This document shows, piece by piece, positions 23,561 to 36,099 of a DNA stretch of 64,000 bases (positions within the stretch are counted from its first letter, which is position 1; every line of letters begins with the position of its first letter). The stretch comes from Mactra quadrangularis (Eukaryota > Mollusca > Bivalvia > Venerida > Mactridae). Position numbers and translations under genes: made by a program. The stretch covers positions 23,501,381 through 23,565,380 of the forward strand of contig CM046304.1 of NCBI GenBank assembly GCA_025267735.1, read 5' to 3'. Below the pieces are notes generated by a model that was given only the letters and a program-made list of their open reading frames with translations, had not been told where the DNA came from and ran no database searches.

Positions 23561-26002
23561 AAACTACTTACTTTAACAAAACAGTTTATGATTTATTGTT
23601 CTTAATGAATCTTGTACTCAACTGTTATTAACTGGATTTTTTTTCTTAATTGTATATGTCATAGCAGTTATTGCCTTAAATTTCTTGAGCATTAACCTGA
23701 TTTATAATGTGGTCTTAATAGCCAACCGGTCTTATTTTAGAGACCCTTTTGTTCACAAATTAAGCATTTGGGTCTTAATTATTGTCAAAAATTGCATGAT
23801 TTTGAAATAACGGAAGTGGTCTTAATAGCGGAACTTTACTGTAATATAGTAAAGGCTAAATTATCCACAGTCCCAACTTTCAAGAGCCCTGGGCTGCAGG
23901 CTTGTGGGTTTAGGCAATGACTGTCCTAGGATTAAGTTGTTTTCTCTCTTTGAACTTTAAGTGGTAATCTCCATTTGTCAATGAAATCATGAGATTTTTC
24001 CTAATTTCTGTAAACTTTAATTATTATTATTAGCAGTAGTATTATGATATAGTGGAAGTCTTTTTAAAGACTCTAAATTGATTTACGTTGACATTAGCTT
24101 AGCTTTGATTTTGTTTGTATTTTATGCCTCCTGGATTTGAACTAGAGTGTTTTGCTTATCTAAATATTAAAAAAAAAAAATTGTGTAGCTTTAAGAAACT
24201 TGATTGCTTGCTATGAAAGAATTAAATTGTGTAGCTTTTAGAAACTTGATTGCTTGGACTGACCTTAATGATCTAGTGCTTGAGATTGCCGACTGGTGAA
24301 TGGTAATTGTTTTTTTAACCAAGTTACTGATTCTTTATTTTGCATAATCTAGTGCAAAACTAGTCCCAACTATGTATAAACATAGAAGTATGTAGAATGG
24401 TTTTGTACTTGCTTTGTCTTTATGTGAGAAAGTAGGAAAGTCAGGCCTTTTTCCCCTTATATAACAGGGGCCGTTAACAGGCGCCTTCCTCTCTTGAAAT
24501 TTCTTTAAAATCATGCAGTTTTCCCCAAATTTTGAGTTTACCTTGGATATTTTGTTCCCCTTTCTAGGCAATTGCAATTTTTTTTTTACTCATATGTTCT
24601 TTATATAAAAGGCCCCAGGCTCCTTCCCCAAGTACTGAAATAAAGCTCTGAAAGTTGCTTTCAGAGGATGGGAGTGTAGTAACTGTGCATTCCTAGAACA
24701 ATGGTTTGGCAAATTGTCTTATATGACAGTTGACTCTTGAAAATGGTTGGAACAATCATAAAACTCACCAAATTTTAGCTGTATGATCATTAACATGTGC
24801 TTTAAAACTGATTGTGTATTTCTCATAGTTTGATTGTGGGTTCTTTTTTGTTAAATTAATTTTGATGTTTTGGTGAAAAGGCAAATCCATCCAGAGGCTA
24901 AGTGTTTACAAAACACATTTTTTATTTTATAAATATGTACTTATTTGCTTATGTTTTTATGAGTGTTTTTTCTATGAATGTAGTCACAGAATTAAATATA
25001 TTGTTTGCATATATATGTACTCATTATGTATTATTAAAACTTGTTTGTTTTTTATATTTTGAATTATGCATGACAGATTGGTTGCATATGGTTGGACCAT
25101 TTTGTGTTTGTTACGAATTCTAATGCCTTGTATTATAGTATGTATAAAAATATATTCTAGTCCTTTTTCAGAAATTTTTACTTTGTAGTCAGTGAAGTTT
25201 GTCTTTTTTTTTAGATGTTCTCCTTTGTAATCATGATGAACTAATGTTTTGTGGGTTTTTTAACTTAAGGGATTGCTTTAGGAAAAGCCTAATTTATCTC
25301 CTTGATTAAATTAAGCCTTTGTTAGCAGTTATTTTTGCAATTTTATTTTGTTTGTTCAAGCAGTTGGTACAATTAGTTAAAACTTTCTTTTTGCTTACAT
25401 GTTTCTATCAAAGCTTGATTCTAGTTTCTTATTCACAATATTTGATATTAGAAATCTGTTTTTGCACTGACACAGCTACCAAATGATATAAGTGTTATGT
25501 TGACGTTTTCTCATTAATCTAGAACTTATGTAATAAATCTGAAGGTTTTTTTCAATATTCTATCTTGCATTTTTTTATTAGTGTTATACATGTTATGTTT
25601 GAAATCATAAAATTTTGTTTGCCTTCTTTTTGAAGTATGTTAAATTTAGGTTTGAAAAAACTAAGGTTGAGATAAAAGCAATCTGAAATCTCCTGTCTTC
25701 AACGCTTTCTTTTCTAAATATGTTAAATTTAGGTTTGAAAATAAAACAGGTGAAGATAAAAGCAATCTGATATCTCCTGTCCTTACTTTAAAAGTATAAA
25801 TGTAGAATACGACAAGTTATCGAAGATGGTTAGCAAATTGTTTCTCTCTGTAACAGCTGTTTTGATTATGATAATGATAAACAATCAATTTATGGTCTTT
25901 TATTGTTAAATTTTATTTATAGGTCAATGGGGCATACTCGCCTAATTGACATAAGTACTGATATCTTCTTTAATGATAGTGAGTACAGAAGTACTGCAGT
26001 AA
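22671..26002. other. Intergenic DNA, no gene seen
   Basis: AT-rich DNA with minor local duplications: about 46 bp repeated at 24178-24260 (sharing gaaacttgattgcttg) and about 100 bp repeated at 25635-25790 (sharing atgttaaatttaggtttga and ataaaagcaatctga). A cccc-rich stretch at 24440-24620 resembles the MITE at 10237-10586. The small open frames lack recognisable motifs. Confidence 0.45.
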
Positions 26003-26311
26003 CAGGGGCAGATCCAGGATTTTTTTCTAGGGGGGGGTCTGAACTTTTCTAGGGGGGGGGTCTAAACTTTTCTTGGGGGTGTCCGAACCTTGAACCACAA
26101 CCATTATGCACATTTTGCAGAAAAAATGCAACATATTGATAATAAAAAATGAATAAATTAATTTATTAACTAAATCTATGTTAAGCACCGAGAAAAATTG
26201 CTTTATGCTACTAAAAAATGAGTTACAGAAATACACTAATGAACAGGTACATTTTTCTAAATTCTAGGGGGGGGTCCGGACCCCCCCTAACATTCCCGCT
26301 GGATCCGCCTC
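26003..26311. mobile_element. MITE with gatccagg / cctggatc-type ends and G/C-run stems
   Basis: The left end caggggcagatccagg mirrors the right end cgctggatccgcctc with mismatches. The subterminal runs ctaggggggggtc and ggggggtccggaccccccc are also inverted. It sits immediately against the dispersed repeat at 26312-26715, whose first base follows the shared ggatccgcct. The frame at 26027-26236 is a by-product. Confidence 0.6.
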
Positions 26312-26715
26312 AATCTGATTAAAACCCGATCTACTATTTTACCGCTCGCATACTCGCTAATGTAGATCTGGCCTTTTCCAAACGAAGGTCACGTTCAGGT
26401 GACCTTTTCTCATCATAATATTCATGACGAAATTGTTATGATACGTAACTTGTTTACATCGTCTACGTCACGAAATTTGTAATGAGCCGCCCAATCGCAG
26501 CCTGTGAATATTACCGCGGTTAAATTAGAAAGCAAAACTTGGTCTAAAAATAGAAATTACGAAATCAAAATGTGATTAATAGTGTTTTCGTCTAGATGAA
26601 AGCTACCCATTGATTGGTCGACACAAAGTTCATCTCGACGTGACCTCAAAGGGAAAAAGTACAGATCCAGTACGACCGTGGTTTGCTGGATATGTGTTTA
26701 CGCAGATTGGATCCG
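26312..26715 (+). repeat. Dispersed repeat, copy 2 (MITE-like)
   Basis: This is the + orientation partner of the copy at 6010-6415. It opens aatctgattaaaacccgat, keeps aacg/gacgaaattgttatg, cgtctacgtcacg and ctaaaaatagaaattacgaa, and ends tgtttacgcagattggat. Its ends form a short imperfect inverted repeat (AATCTGATTAAAAC against AATCTGCGTAAAC). No coding capacity. Confidence 0.75.
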
Positions 26716-28538
26716 CCTATGAGTAAGTATCTAATTCAGCAGGGTTAATGTATGCACCACTGATAGTTGAATAAAATGAAACTATAACTTAATTGATTTT
26801 CTAAGGCTCGTTGATGATCAGAAAAATGCTCAATACATAAACAAGATGTTGTAGTTAATTAATAATGCTCAACTATTTTTTTCGTTGGTTTGTTTATGAT
26901 TTAAATGTTTGTTAAAAGTTGTAGAATTTTTCAGAAGCATTTTATGTGTCATATTCACTTTATACAGTACAAGTAATATTCAAGTAATGTTCAAGTTGGT
27001 TTGTTACACTACTTCTGTGAATACATTATGCAATGATAGAATACAGTTATACTGATTGTTTAAAAGTAGAATACCAGGGCACTGCAACCTGTCCTTTTTG
27101 TCTCCTCCTGGTCTCTTTTTCTTCTGTGTGTCGTTATTTGCTCTATGCTGAACTGTTTCTTCCTCCTCCCATTCACCAGCCTCCCTGCCTTTTTCTGAGT
27201 TTTTTTAATTCTCTTATACTGTTGCATTTAAACTGCCCGAACTGCAATATATTCATGGAGGCTTTTTGATAATTGACTATTTTATACAAAGGTTCAAATT
27301 AAATAAGGAGCTTGAAATGGTGCAAAAAGGGTAAGGGGATATTCCTGAAAAACTTTACCAGTCTGAAAAGAAGATAATACCCCTTGGATAGGAAATTGAC
27401 TTACAGCTTAACCAAACACATGTTGCTTATCAAATTCTTTAATTTTGATTCAATCAATTTGATAGTGTGAGGCCTTAAAGTTTCATCAATTTAAATTTGA
27501 TCTATACATGTATTTGATGGTATGAGGCCTGACATGTATGTGAGATTGTCTTGATGCATGGTAGCTTTATTGATAATAGTGAATGTGTTCATTTGATATT
27601 GGAATCAAAACTAGGAGATTTTTTTTTGCTTTATGCATGAAAGAGAATGCTTATATTTTTGTTCAAGTGTAAATTTTTTTTCACTTACTGTGAAAATTTA
27701 AGTTTATTGATTAGCTGTACATAAATAGACTTTGATCTTAGGTTCTTTTCAATCTGCCATACTTATTTTTACATATGTAGTAATTTTGTCTTTCATTTTG
27801 TGGCTATAGGGTTTTAATTCATTTGTTGTTTTAAGTTTTCAGGGCTAGTCTCTACGTTCTTTATGTAAAAGCTGCTGAAATTCTGAAGTTTCAGGATTTT
27901 GACAATTTAGCATTTTTCAGCTACCGGTATATTATTGTTATTTTGGTGGTAAAACGATTTTTATGTTAATTATGATGCTTATATATATACTCCCATTTTT
28001 TCCACAGATTTTTTCACACCTCTTTTTAGTATACAGGTACTAGAATATTAGCCACGGCTCTGTTTGTACTTAACATATTCATGTAATCTTGAGTCATGTT
28101 AACTTGGATTTTATCTCTTTTGCCTTCATTATCTATCTTTCTTTAAATTCTGACTAAAGTTTATTTCATGTAGGCCTGCTAATCAGCTTGATTTTATTTC
28201 TAGCAAATATTTATATTGATATTCGTTGTGCACAGTAAAAAAAATAATTGCTTCAAGAATATTTTCAGGCTTTGGGATCTGTGTCAATGACAACCCAGTA
28301 CGTAGTATAGGCATAGTGAACTAACCACTGTATCATTACCACAGCTTAGAGCAGGCCTTTCATCAAATAAATATGACATAAAACGGGTGGCTTTACAGTC
28401 AGAAATTTTAATTTTCTTTATGCTTAAAACAGAAAATCTAGAAATTAGACCGAACATGAAATACAACAGACTTGTTTGATTAAAACTATGCTGATCAACA
28501 TGTCCACAGTAAATAGGCATACCACATACAACATAGTG
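26716..28538. other. Intergenic DNA, nothing recognised
   Basis: AT-rich sequence without tandem repeats or splice-supported exons. A 78-codon + frame (27033-27269) and an 87-codon - frame (28284-28547) have no recognisable domain or matching splice context. Confidence 0.4.
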
Positions 28539-28678
28539 TATATACATGGATGAAAGTGTTCATGACTAGTTTCTGTACTTCAGAATTTTATCTTAAAAAT
28601 AGTTCTTGTCTTACGTAGAAACTGGAAAACAGAAATTTTCAGACATTTGAGACGTTTGAACTTTCATCCATGTATATA
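28539..28678. mobile_element. 140-bp MITE with perfect 19-bp terminal inverted repeats
   Basis: The left end TATATACATGGATGAAAGT is repeated exactly in inverted form at the right end. The ends begin with TA, so a TA target duplication of the Tc1/mariner type is compatible but cannot be separated from the repeat itself. No coding capacity. Confidence 0.7.
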
Positions 28679-29340
28679 AATGTATGATACATTTCATGTT
28701 TCACCATATTTGATTTATCTTTATGATTTCTTTGAACTTTTATTTCTTGGTTGTTGGCCACATTCCTTGTTCTTATCCATTCTGTCAAACTTTTGTGATA
28801 TAATCTAATGATTTTAGCTTTACTATTCAGAGAATAATGAGAGCTGTATTACTCAGTTGTGCATTGGTGTTAAGACAAACTCTAGTCTGGTTATTGTTTA
28901 TATACTCCTTCTATACTGTTATCTTTATTTTAACAACCACTGAAGACACTCACCCGAAAAACATGACAGACAGACTGACAAATCCTGCATCACTTGAATG
29001 GTTTAATTCTAAATGAAACAGTTAAAATAAAATTCATACACAAACATTTAAAAAGATAAATATGCTTACTTTTTAATTCATCAAAAATGTAAAATGTCTC
29101 CAGTCCTGTAAGACTTGGTTCAGCCCTGAAAAATTTTGATCTTCACAGGACCAACTGTCCAGTAATAAATTGCTGAGTTTGGTGGTGACTGACTGTAGAG
29201 ATTTGTTTAATCTTCACACTATGGAAGTTACAATTTGATGTTAATTATGTATTCCTGTAACTCTGAGTATAAACATTATACGAGTTTGGTGTATGGATTT
29301 AGCTACATTAAGCATAAAAACTGTCCCAATTTGGGCTAAT

Positions 29341-29600
29341 TATACCCCCGCTTCGAAGAAGAGGGGGGTATACTGTTTTACCCTTGTCCGTTTGTGCGTC
29401 CGTCCGTCCGTCCGTTACAAAATTTCCGTCACAGTTTTCTCAGCAACTATACCATGCAGCAGCCTGAAACTTTGCATATTGCTTCATCCTATAGTCCCAT
29501 GTGGTGTAAAGCGATTTCATGCTCCTTGCTCATCTACTTCCTGTTTGTCGCATATTTTTAGATTTTGGCGGGGGTATCACTAGTGAGCATTAGCTCACAG
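29341..29600. mobile_element. Dispersed element beginning with a tatacccccgctt hairpin
   Basis: The first 33 bases form a hairpin (TATACCCCC paired with GGGGGGTATA around cttcgaagaa). A (CCGT)n run follows at about 29398-29415, then a GC-richer body ending with ggcgggggtatcactagtga. I associate this sequence type with a repeat common in bivalve genomes; that is recollection, not a search. It accounts for the 96-codon frame at 29293-29583. Confidence 0.6.
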
Positions 29601-30856
29601 ATTTACTTGTTGCTTCTTCAGCACCATAACTGATATTCATTTACTTGAAATCTCATTCCTGTGTAAAGTCTTGCACTGGTTTGTTATGAAGGGCCAGAAA
29701 AAAGTCGAGTCTGTTGTCTTCGGACTGCTGCTCATGTCTGTATTATATGCATGCAATTTTTTCATCTTCACTTATTAAATTATTAAATGATCAAAAATAA
29801 AAAATATTCAAAGTTCATATTTCAGTCAAGTTATTTTTTGAGATTGAATGGTTATTTGAATATAATAGCCTTACATCCAGATAACAGATTACTCAGAAAG
29901 TGTAAGGGCCCTGAAACTGAGCAGTTTAGAAAACACAGAGGAGCAGAAAAAGGGCTGTGGTGAAAAAAAGGGTTCATCAGCTAGATGTAGGTTTTGATGT
30001 AACAATTTCTGCAACCACAGCAGTTGGCCTATTTACAAACATTATTACAAAGCAAAAATCATTGCAAGCCAGCTTCGTGAATTTGTAGTGGAATGAGAAT
30101 AAAAATAATGATATATTCAGAAGGAATGTTACACATGTATATTAATCTTTTTTAATTTATTTCGATGTAATCCTATTTAGGAAGGACTAAATTATAACTG
30201 TTCTTTGCTTTTGACTTATAAGTTATAACTATTTTTACTGTAAGCAGCCTACAAAATTAGGATGTGAAAGTGGTTGCCCAACCAGGTCAATTTAGCAGCA
30301 ACCATTATCTCTTGTTTGTAGAATTATGGTCACTCAAAAGAATTTTTTTCATGGACAACCACTCATTTCTTAGACAGGTAAAATCTTCCTGAAAATGGCT
30401 CCCAAGATTGTTCATAATCCAAGCTTCAAGCACCTGCTATGCATCTATGATACTCTATTACCAAATTAAATAATAATAAAAAACAAGTATAAGATTTCAT
30501 GTATATTAATATAAATTATAATCTAGATTACAATACATAGTATAAATATAAAATAAATAATGACTTGATTAAATAAAACAACCAATTTAAATTATTTTAT
30601 AAGAAACATGATAAAAAAGCAAAATTATAGTTGCATCATCCCATTTTAAAACTGAAGTGTTAAGGTTATTGTCCAACTAGCTTCATTTAGGTCATATTTT
30701 ACTTTTTTACATAATTATAGATTATCAGGATTATTGACCTAACTACCTAGTATCATAAATCCTGATAGCTCTGGGAACATGAATGCCACTTGATACAAAT
30801 ATATAGTTGGATCTGTTGATAGAAGGAAAGGTACATGATTATTACATACACAAGAG
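29601..30856. other. Intergenic DNA, nothing recognised
   Basis: AT-rich DNA with no exon, tandem repeat or inverted repeat that I can support. Confidence 0.4.
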
Positions 30857-31269
30857 TAAGGGCTGTCATGATACGCCAGGAGCGTATTGCGCTGTATTAG
30901 GATGCGCTAGAACCAAACCACGATACATACCATATATTGCTTCACAAACTAAAGGCAAGGCTGAATAATGCTTCTGTCTCAAAGAACTTATTTAACTGTT
31001 CAGTATTTCAGTATGTTATAGGATTTTGTGGGGACTGAAAAAACCTGGCATTTTAGAGTAACATACCAAATGCACCCAAATTCATAGAACTTAAGCTTTC
31101 ATCAAATGAGCCATGGGAAATTGACGTTCCTCTTTTTTCAATTGGCAAGGGAAGAATTTATCCATGAAGATAAAAAATATCACTAAGTAATGGTACATTA
31201 AATTCATACCGGGGTACTTATTGCCGCAGCTGCATATTGCAATATACTGGTATATTGTGACAGCCCTAT
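30857..31269. mobile_element. MITE of about 410 bp with agggctgtca ends
   Basis: The left end taagggctgtcatgata and the right end tattgtgacagccctat are inverted repeats of each other with a few mismatches. Flanks share CAAGAG, a probable partial target duplication. The - strand frame at 31091-31366 falls mostly inside and shows no conserved motif, so it is treated as chance. Confidence 0.6.
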
Positions 31270-31680
31270 CAAGAGTGTTGTTTGAAGGAGAGATACATAA
31301 TAATAACATACACATGAGTATAATTACTAAAATATGTTGAGCATTAACAGTGTGATAAGGCATCAATGAATTGGTATTTGAGTAAATACAAATAAGTTTT
31401 TCTGTATGTAATACATATGTACATATATTAATCTTGGTTAATACTTATATAATACATAATACAATAAAGTACTTAGTAGATTTTCAGTCATAAAAATTAT
31501 GACTCATAACCGACAGTTCTTATTCAGAATTTTTCTAGCTGAATAAGGATTTTATGTACCAAAAGCATCCATGAAGAATAAAGTTATTTTACATGATATT
31601 GCTGAATGGTATGCAACACATACTAAATGTTAGAACGTTCAGAGAAAACTCATTTGTATTCCAACATTGTTCCACACAGG

Positions 31681-31838
31681 TATAGTCCAATTTTATTAAC
31701 CTGTCACGCATGAATATAATTTCATGGTGTGTACATGCTCTTGATTTAGTTTACAAACTATAAATAGAGTGTGTATATTAGAGTGTGTACACACTATAAA
31801 ATTATGTATGAGTGACAGGTTAATAAAAATGGACTATA
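31681..31838. mobile_element. 158-bp MITE, Tc1/mariner-like ends
   Basis: The left end TATAGTCCAATTTTATTAAC and following ctgtcac recurs inverted at the right end (gtgacaggttaataaaaatg followed by gactata) with one mismatch over 27 bp. Ends read TA|TAGTCC and GGACTA|TA, consistent with a TA target duplication. It lies just beyond the TMEM101 3' end. Confidence 0.75.
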
Positions 31839-32418
31839 CATCTAGTACAAACAAAACTTTATGCCGGGAGAAAAACATCAACTTGAGTTCTGAATCAAAT
31901 CTATTTATTTGGTCAAATGTCATGAAGTTTTAATAACTTCAAAACAAAAACCCGACAGGAATGTTTATTTAACATTAGGGCCAAACTCCTATACTCCTAC
32001 ACTCCCAGCCAGTTTTTTTACATTATACAGAATGTATGGAAGTCCCAAATATAGAAACTGGTCCCTAAAGCCTGACATAAACAGCTATTGTATTTCTAAG
32101 ACAAGCACCATTATCAGTTTACTTAGGACTGCCAATCTGTTTTCTTGAAACTAAATGAAAGAGATAAATCTGTTCTGAAAACAGGACAATTCAGATCCAA
32201 TTTCAGTCTTTAATTAAAAGCTTTAACATAATATATGTATCTATTGTCAAATTTCTCTTTACACATGTATTTCAAGTTCAAAAGCCTCTGTTAATATGAT
32301 TTAATAAAATCTGAATAGATGGAAAATCTATTTACTGTTGATCAATTAAGACTAAAAGTTACTGAAATCAGCTGATCAAATAAAAATTGGCAACCCCATT
32401 GACTCCATTTCTAACATA

Positions 32419-35400
32419 TTATTCATCTTTCTCATGTTTTGTTTCATCATCTTCTTTGTCTTCATTTTCCTGTTCTTCCTGAGCAACTCTAGCTGCAGCT
32501 TCATTGTCTTCAGATGAGATATTTTCATAATGATTCATCAGAACAAAGAATCCAACCACCAAGTTAATATTATCTAAGACTAGACGCATCTGACTCCAGT
32601 ATGCCATACCACGATATGACCAGTAGGCAAATTTCATGTCAACAATAAGGGTTACAGCCATGAGCACAAAACCCATTGTCATGGAAATGTCTTTAAGGAA
32701 GTAGCCGGCAAGAAAACAAAGTCCACAACAGGCAAATATTAAAGTGAGAAAGTATCTAGCGTAGTCTCCGCCTGGAATAAACTCCATAATTGCACGTTTG
32801 TCTTCATAGCTTTCATTTAGAATGTACGCACTGCCTATAAGATATGTTGCGATACACAGTTCACCTATTCTTTGAATCAATTTATTATCTTTGTTGCTTT
32901 TTATGAATGAATAAATAAGATATACTCCTAAACAGCCAAGGTGTCTTCCAGAGATCCGATTCTGAAATAAAAAATAAATACAAATTGAGAAAACAGTTTA
33001 TCAATTGAAAACAATTAAGTAAAGCTATAGTACGGTGGACTCAGTTAAAATGTTAACAAAGAAATCATGCATTTGCAGTATATCTAGTTATACTCAATCC
33101 TAAAGAGTAACAAGAATGGAAAATATTTTAATTGAAACTACACCCAGTGTGTTCGTACAAAAGAATACATTCCAGACATCGCCTTAAATGTTATGTTAAG
33201 GGAATGACTGACATTCCATAATCACAAAAGACTAACTTTTTAATATGTATGAAGGTTTGAAATACTTCTACACATATTTCTTCATAATTAGCTGTTGAAG
33301 TAAGTGACCACAAATAAATTTGAATTCATGTGCAATAGAAAACATTCATTACAAAAAAATGGGGAAAAAACTGATAAAAGTTTTAGTTGAACTTTAGTGT
33401 TCAAAACAAACCTACCCGAACATGCCTTGAATAGTTAAACTGTTTATTGGTGTATGCATTAAATGTAAGATAGACAAGCACTGCAGAATATAACAAGCTG
33501 GCAAATCTAGTCTGTAACTTAGCTGTCATGAATACACCAGCTATGAAACATAATGCTGCTACTGTGTATATAATGTTTGGATTCATTGGAGGGTACCTGA
33601 AGTAAAGAAAAACAAATTCAAGTTTAGTATGTCAATAAATCAAATCAAATTTGAACAACTCAGCATGTCATCACAGATAGTCCAATTATTTAGCCAATGG
33701 CTCTAGACACTTTTAATAAATATATTTTAAGTACGGCTTTACAACTACAAATGTATGACTAAAAGAGACTGAACAGCTAAAAAAAAACTTTTCTATATTT
33801 AAATGCCATCCAGCACCTACTGGGGATCTTGACTTGAGTGCTGCCACCAAGCTGAAAAGTTCTATATACATGCTAGTCCTAAATATAAGACCCTACATAA
33901 CTATTTTATCATACGGACATTCCTATGTAACAGAAAAATGTCCAAATGATAAAAAAGTTACATAGGGTCTTCTATATAGGACTATATACATGCATGTTCA
34001 GTCAATTTCACAACTTTCCATGATAACCGCTGATCATTGAAATCACCCTCGAACAGGCAACCGCTTCCAGTATGGCAGTAGCCATTTACATCTGGGTGGG
34101 GGAAACAACAAGGATATAAGCACAATAGCAGTGCCCCTAGAAGGGTTCAAACCTAAGACCTCTCGGTCCCTAAGCACTCATCCTACCACTAATCCACTGC
34201 TAAAATACTATTTCTGTACCAAAAAGCAGGCTAATAAGCATGTGCTGACTGAACGTATGAAATCCATAAAATAATTGGAAATTATTCCAAGACAGAACTC
34301 ATGTTGTAAAAGATGGGTGGGGTAATGTAAACAAAGATGAGTTAAGCATTTTAGAGTAAAATAATGAATGGTTGCAAATAACAACTTACTTTTCCATTTT
34401 CATAGCACGTTCTGCCAACATCATCAGCAATGTTACTGCCTGAATGTATGGGAATTTGGCGAAAAGAAACTCTGGAATCCATAACCCGGCTTTCAACAAC
34501 CAGGAGGGCGCCATGTTGGTTATTACAAGTTCAGGATTTTCCCAGAGGTCGGAAAATTGTAAACGAAAATTTACTTTGACATCAGCCTCCGATTCTTTTT
34601 CCCTGAAAAAACAAAATAATAATTTAATATAAAAATAAAATAAGATGATGCAGCTCAATGAATGGAACCATTGATGAGTTATTTAGCTGATTTTATTCAT
34701 TGATAAAATAACAGGTTTTTCAGTGTAAGGGAGGTAACTCGTACATAATGTTCAACAGTCCCCACTGCAGTCAGTTCCCTTTAAAGATACATATTTACTA
34801 CGCGTAAAATTAAAATATAGTAGCAACTACATGTCACAGGGTAAGAAAAATATGCAGCACGACCGGAACTCGAACCCAGGACCTCTCGCTCACAAGGCGA
34901 TTGCTTTTTGACCGCTTGTAACACATACTTCTCTCCTTTATGTGAACAGGTAATTACCGTGACATACAAAAATGTTTTTCTTCCTCTGGTGCTTTCAAGA
35001 AGACTTTGAATGTTATTATTTTTAAAAAGCCTTTGTAAAATTATGTTATTTAAACCCTGAAACATCACAACCAATATGAGTAGCCATTATAATTACTTAT
35101 ATTTGTGCTATGCGTTTGCAAACAAGTGCAAGCTAGCTTTAAGGCAAGGGAGTACAAGTGCCGTATTATACCTCTGCTACATTTACATGTGTAAATTTAT
35201 ATGCTAGGTTATTAGTTCGATCCTATATACTTTATAATAAGTGGTTTGAATTTGCGCCGGTCGATTTAGCGAATAGTGCATGCCATTTAGGCAATGATTC
35301 ACATAAAAATATATTCAACATAAACTTTAGTAGCTAAAAATATTTTACTATTATCATTTACGTTTTCTCCTATGCTTAAAACATGGTAACAAATCAGTCT

Positions 35401-35962
35401 AACCCAAATAAATAAACATAAAATCACGACATATATTCATCAATAAATTAGAATTGTCTTTGCTACAGAATTTTAAATAGCTGGGGAAGTTTGAGAAAAT
35501 TTGCATAGTTATTCAGAGACGTCTATAACAACTTATTTATGTCTCTGAGTAATTGAATTGTGTCGATTTCTAGAGCACCAATTTGTAGGACGGATGTTTA
35601 TATAAATAATAGAGTAAACGTGAACATTTCAAAGTAAAAATTTGACTAGTAAAAAGTCACAACGAAACGTCGGGGTGAGAAATTGAAAGTCTAGGTGACC
35701 GTGATTATAGTAAATAATACAACTGGTCAGTAATTATACGTATGTGCGAATGGAATTGTCAATAAATATTAACTATTGCAAAACTAAAATATACTCATAC
35801 TTAAAGAAGAATTTACACAATGTTCATATAAATAAACTTTAATGCAAGATACGACCATCAATATGTATTATTAAAAATAAAATATGTTGTTGTTTTTTTA
35901 TTGAGTAATATAAAAAAATCTCACCCATTGCTCTTCTGTTTATTTTTAGTTTTACCTCCCAT
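32419..35962 (-). CDS. TMEM101: TMEM101, multi-pass membrane protein, 4 coding exons
   Basis: Exons 35962-35925, 34602-34390, 33596-33416 and 32961-32419 join in frame into 324 residues plus stop, with GT-AG introns. Residues 1-24 are basic then acidic. About seven or eight hydrophobic segments follow (roughly 52-75, 92-107, 112-128, 148-166, 178-193, 213-233, 237-256, 271-287). Family landmarks are AERA at 76-79, IATYLIGSAY at 181-190, the EDKR and PGGD motifs near 197-210, AGYF at 229-232, and AYWSYRGMAYWSQMRL at 256-271. These align with vertebrate TMEM101. The human protein has 257 residues; the extra length here is an N-terminal extension and an acidic tail (about 289-324, Glu/Asp/Lys-rich). 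A role in NF-kappaB activation was reported from over-expression screens for the human protein; the molecular function is unknown. The start is the only ATG in phase with exon 2. Confidence 0.93.
33874..33984. mobile_element. 111-bp fold-back MITE with 9-bp target duplication, in TMEM101 intron 2
   Basis: Inverted arms of about 46 bp (left tagtcctaaatataagaccc, right gggtcttctatataggacta) surround a short loop. The element is flanked by an exact direct repeat, TATACATGC, at 33865-33873 and 33985-33993. A 9-bp duplication fits a Mutator-like (MULE) origin better than hAT (8) or mariner (2). Confidence 0.78.
34142..34205 (-). mobile_element. tRNA-derived SINE fragment in TMEM101 intron 1-2 region
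   Basis: On the - strand an A-box-like TGGATTAGTGGTAGGA (34196-34181) is followed by a B-box-like AGGTTTGAACCC (34154-34143) at tRNA spacing, with gaccgagaggtc between. The extended tRNA fold is poor, so it is read as a SINE head. It lies within the intron 33597-34389. Confidence 0.5.
34862..34930 (-). mobile_element. tRNA-derived SINE fragment, second family member
   Basis: On the - strand the sequence reads gcgagaggtcctgggttcga with a B box GGGTTCGAGTTCC (about 34877-34865) and a tRNA-like anticodon region before it. It accounts for the 97-codon frame at 34781-35074. It lies in the first intron of TMEM101 (34603-35924). Confidence 0.5.
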
Positions 35963-36063
35963 TTTGTCAGTATTATTACCGAATATTGCCTGCAAATATT
36001 GTGTATCCTCTCAACAACACTTTAAATTCGATGCATAACTATTATCATTGATATAATAGTTCC

Positions 36064-36072
36064 CCGGAAGTG
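36064..36072 (+). promoter_or_regulatory. ETS-type site in the TMEM101 promoter
   Basis: CCGGAAGTG matches the ETS/GABP consensus and lies about 100 bp upstream of the TMEM101 start codon in an otherwise AT-rich promoter. Such sites are common in housekeeping promoters of animals. Binding is inference. Confidence 0.4.
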
Positions 36073-36099
36073 GACACAAAAGGAAATGAAATTGACAGC

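Noticed and set aside
28284..28547. 87-codon - strand frame with several cysteines
   Set aside because: It overlaps the left end of the MITE at 28539 and has no acceptor or donor in phase; cysteine spacing is irregular.
31091..31366. 91-codon - strand frame with a hydrophobic start
   Set aside because: Most of it lies within the agggctgtca-ended MITE at 30857-31269 and crosses its border, so it is not a stand-alone gene.
35480..35560. Hairpin around ttattcagagacg and tgtctctgagtaa
   Set aside because: Arms are only about 13 bases with mismatches and no target duplication; it could be chance in TMEM101 intron 1.
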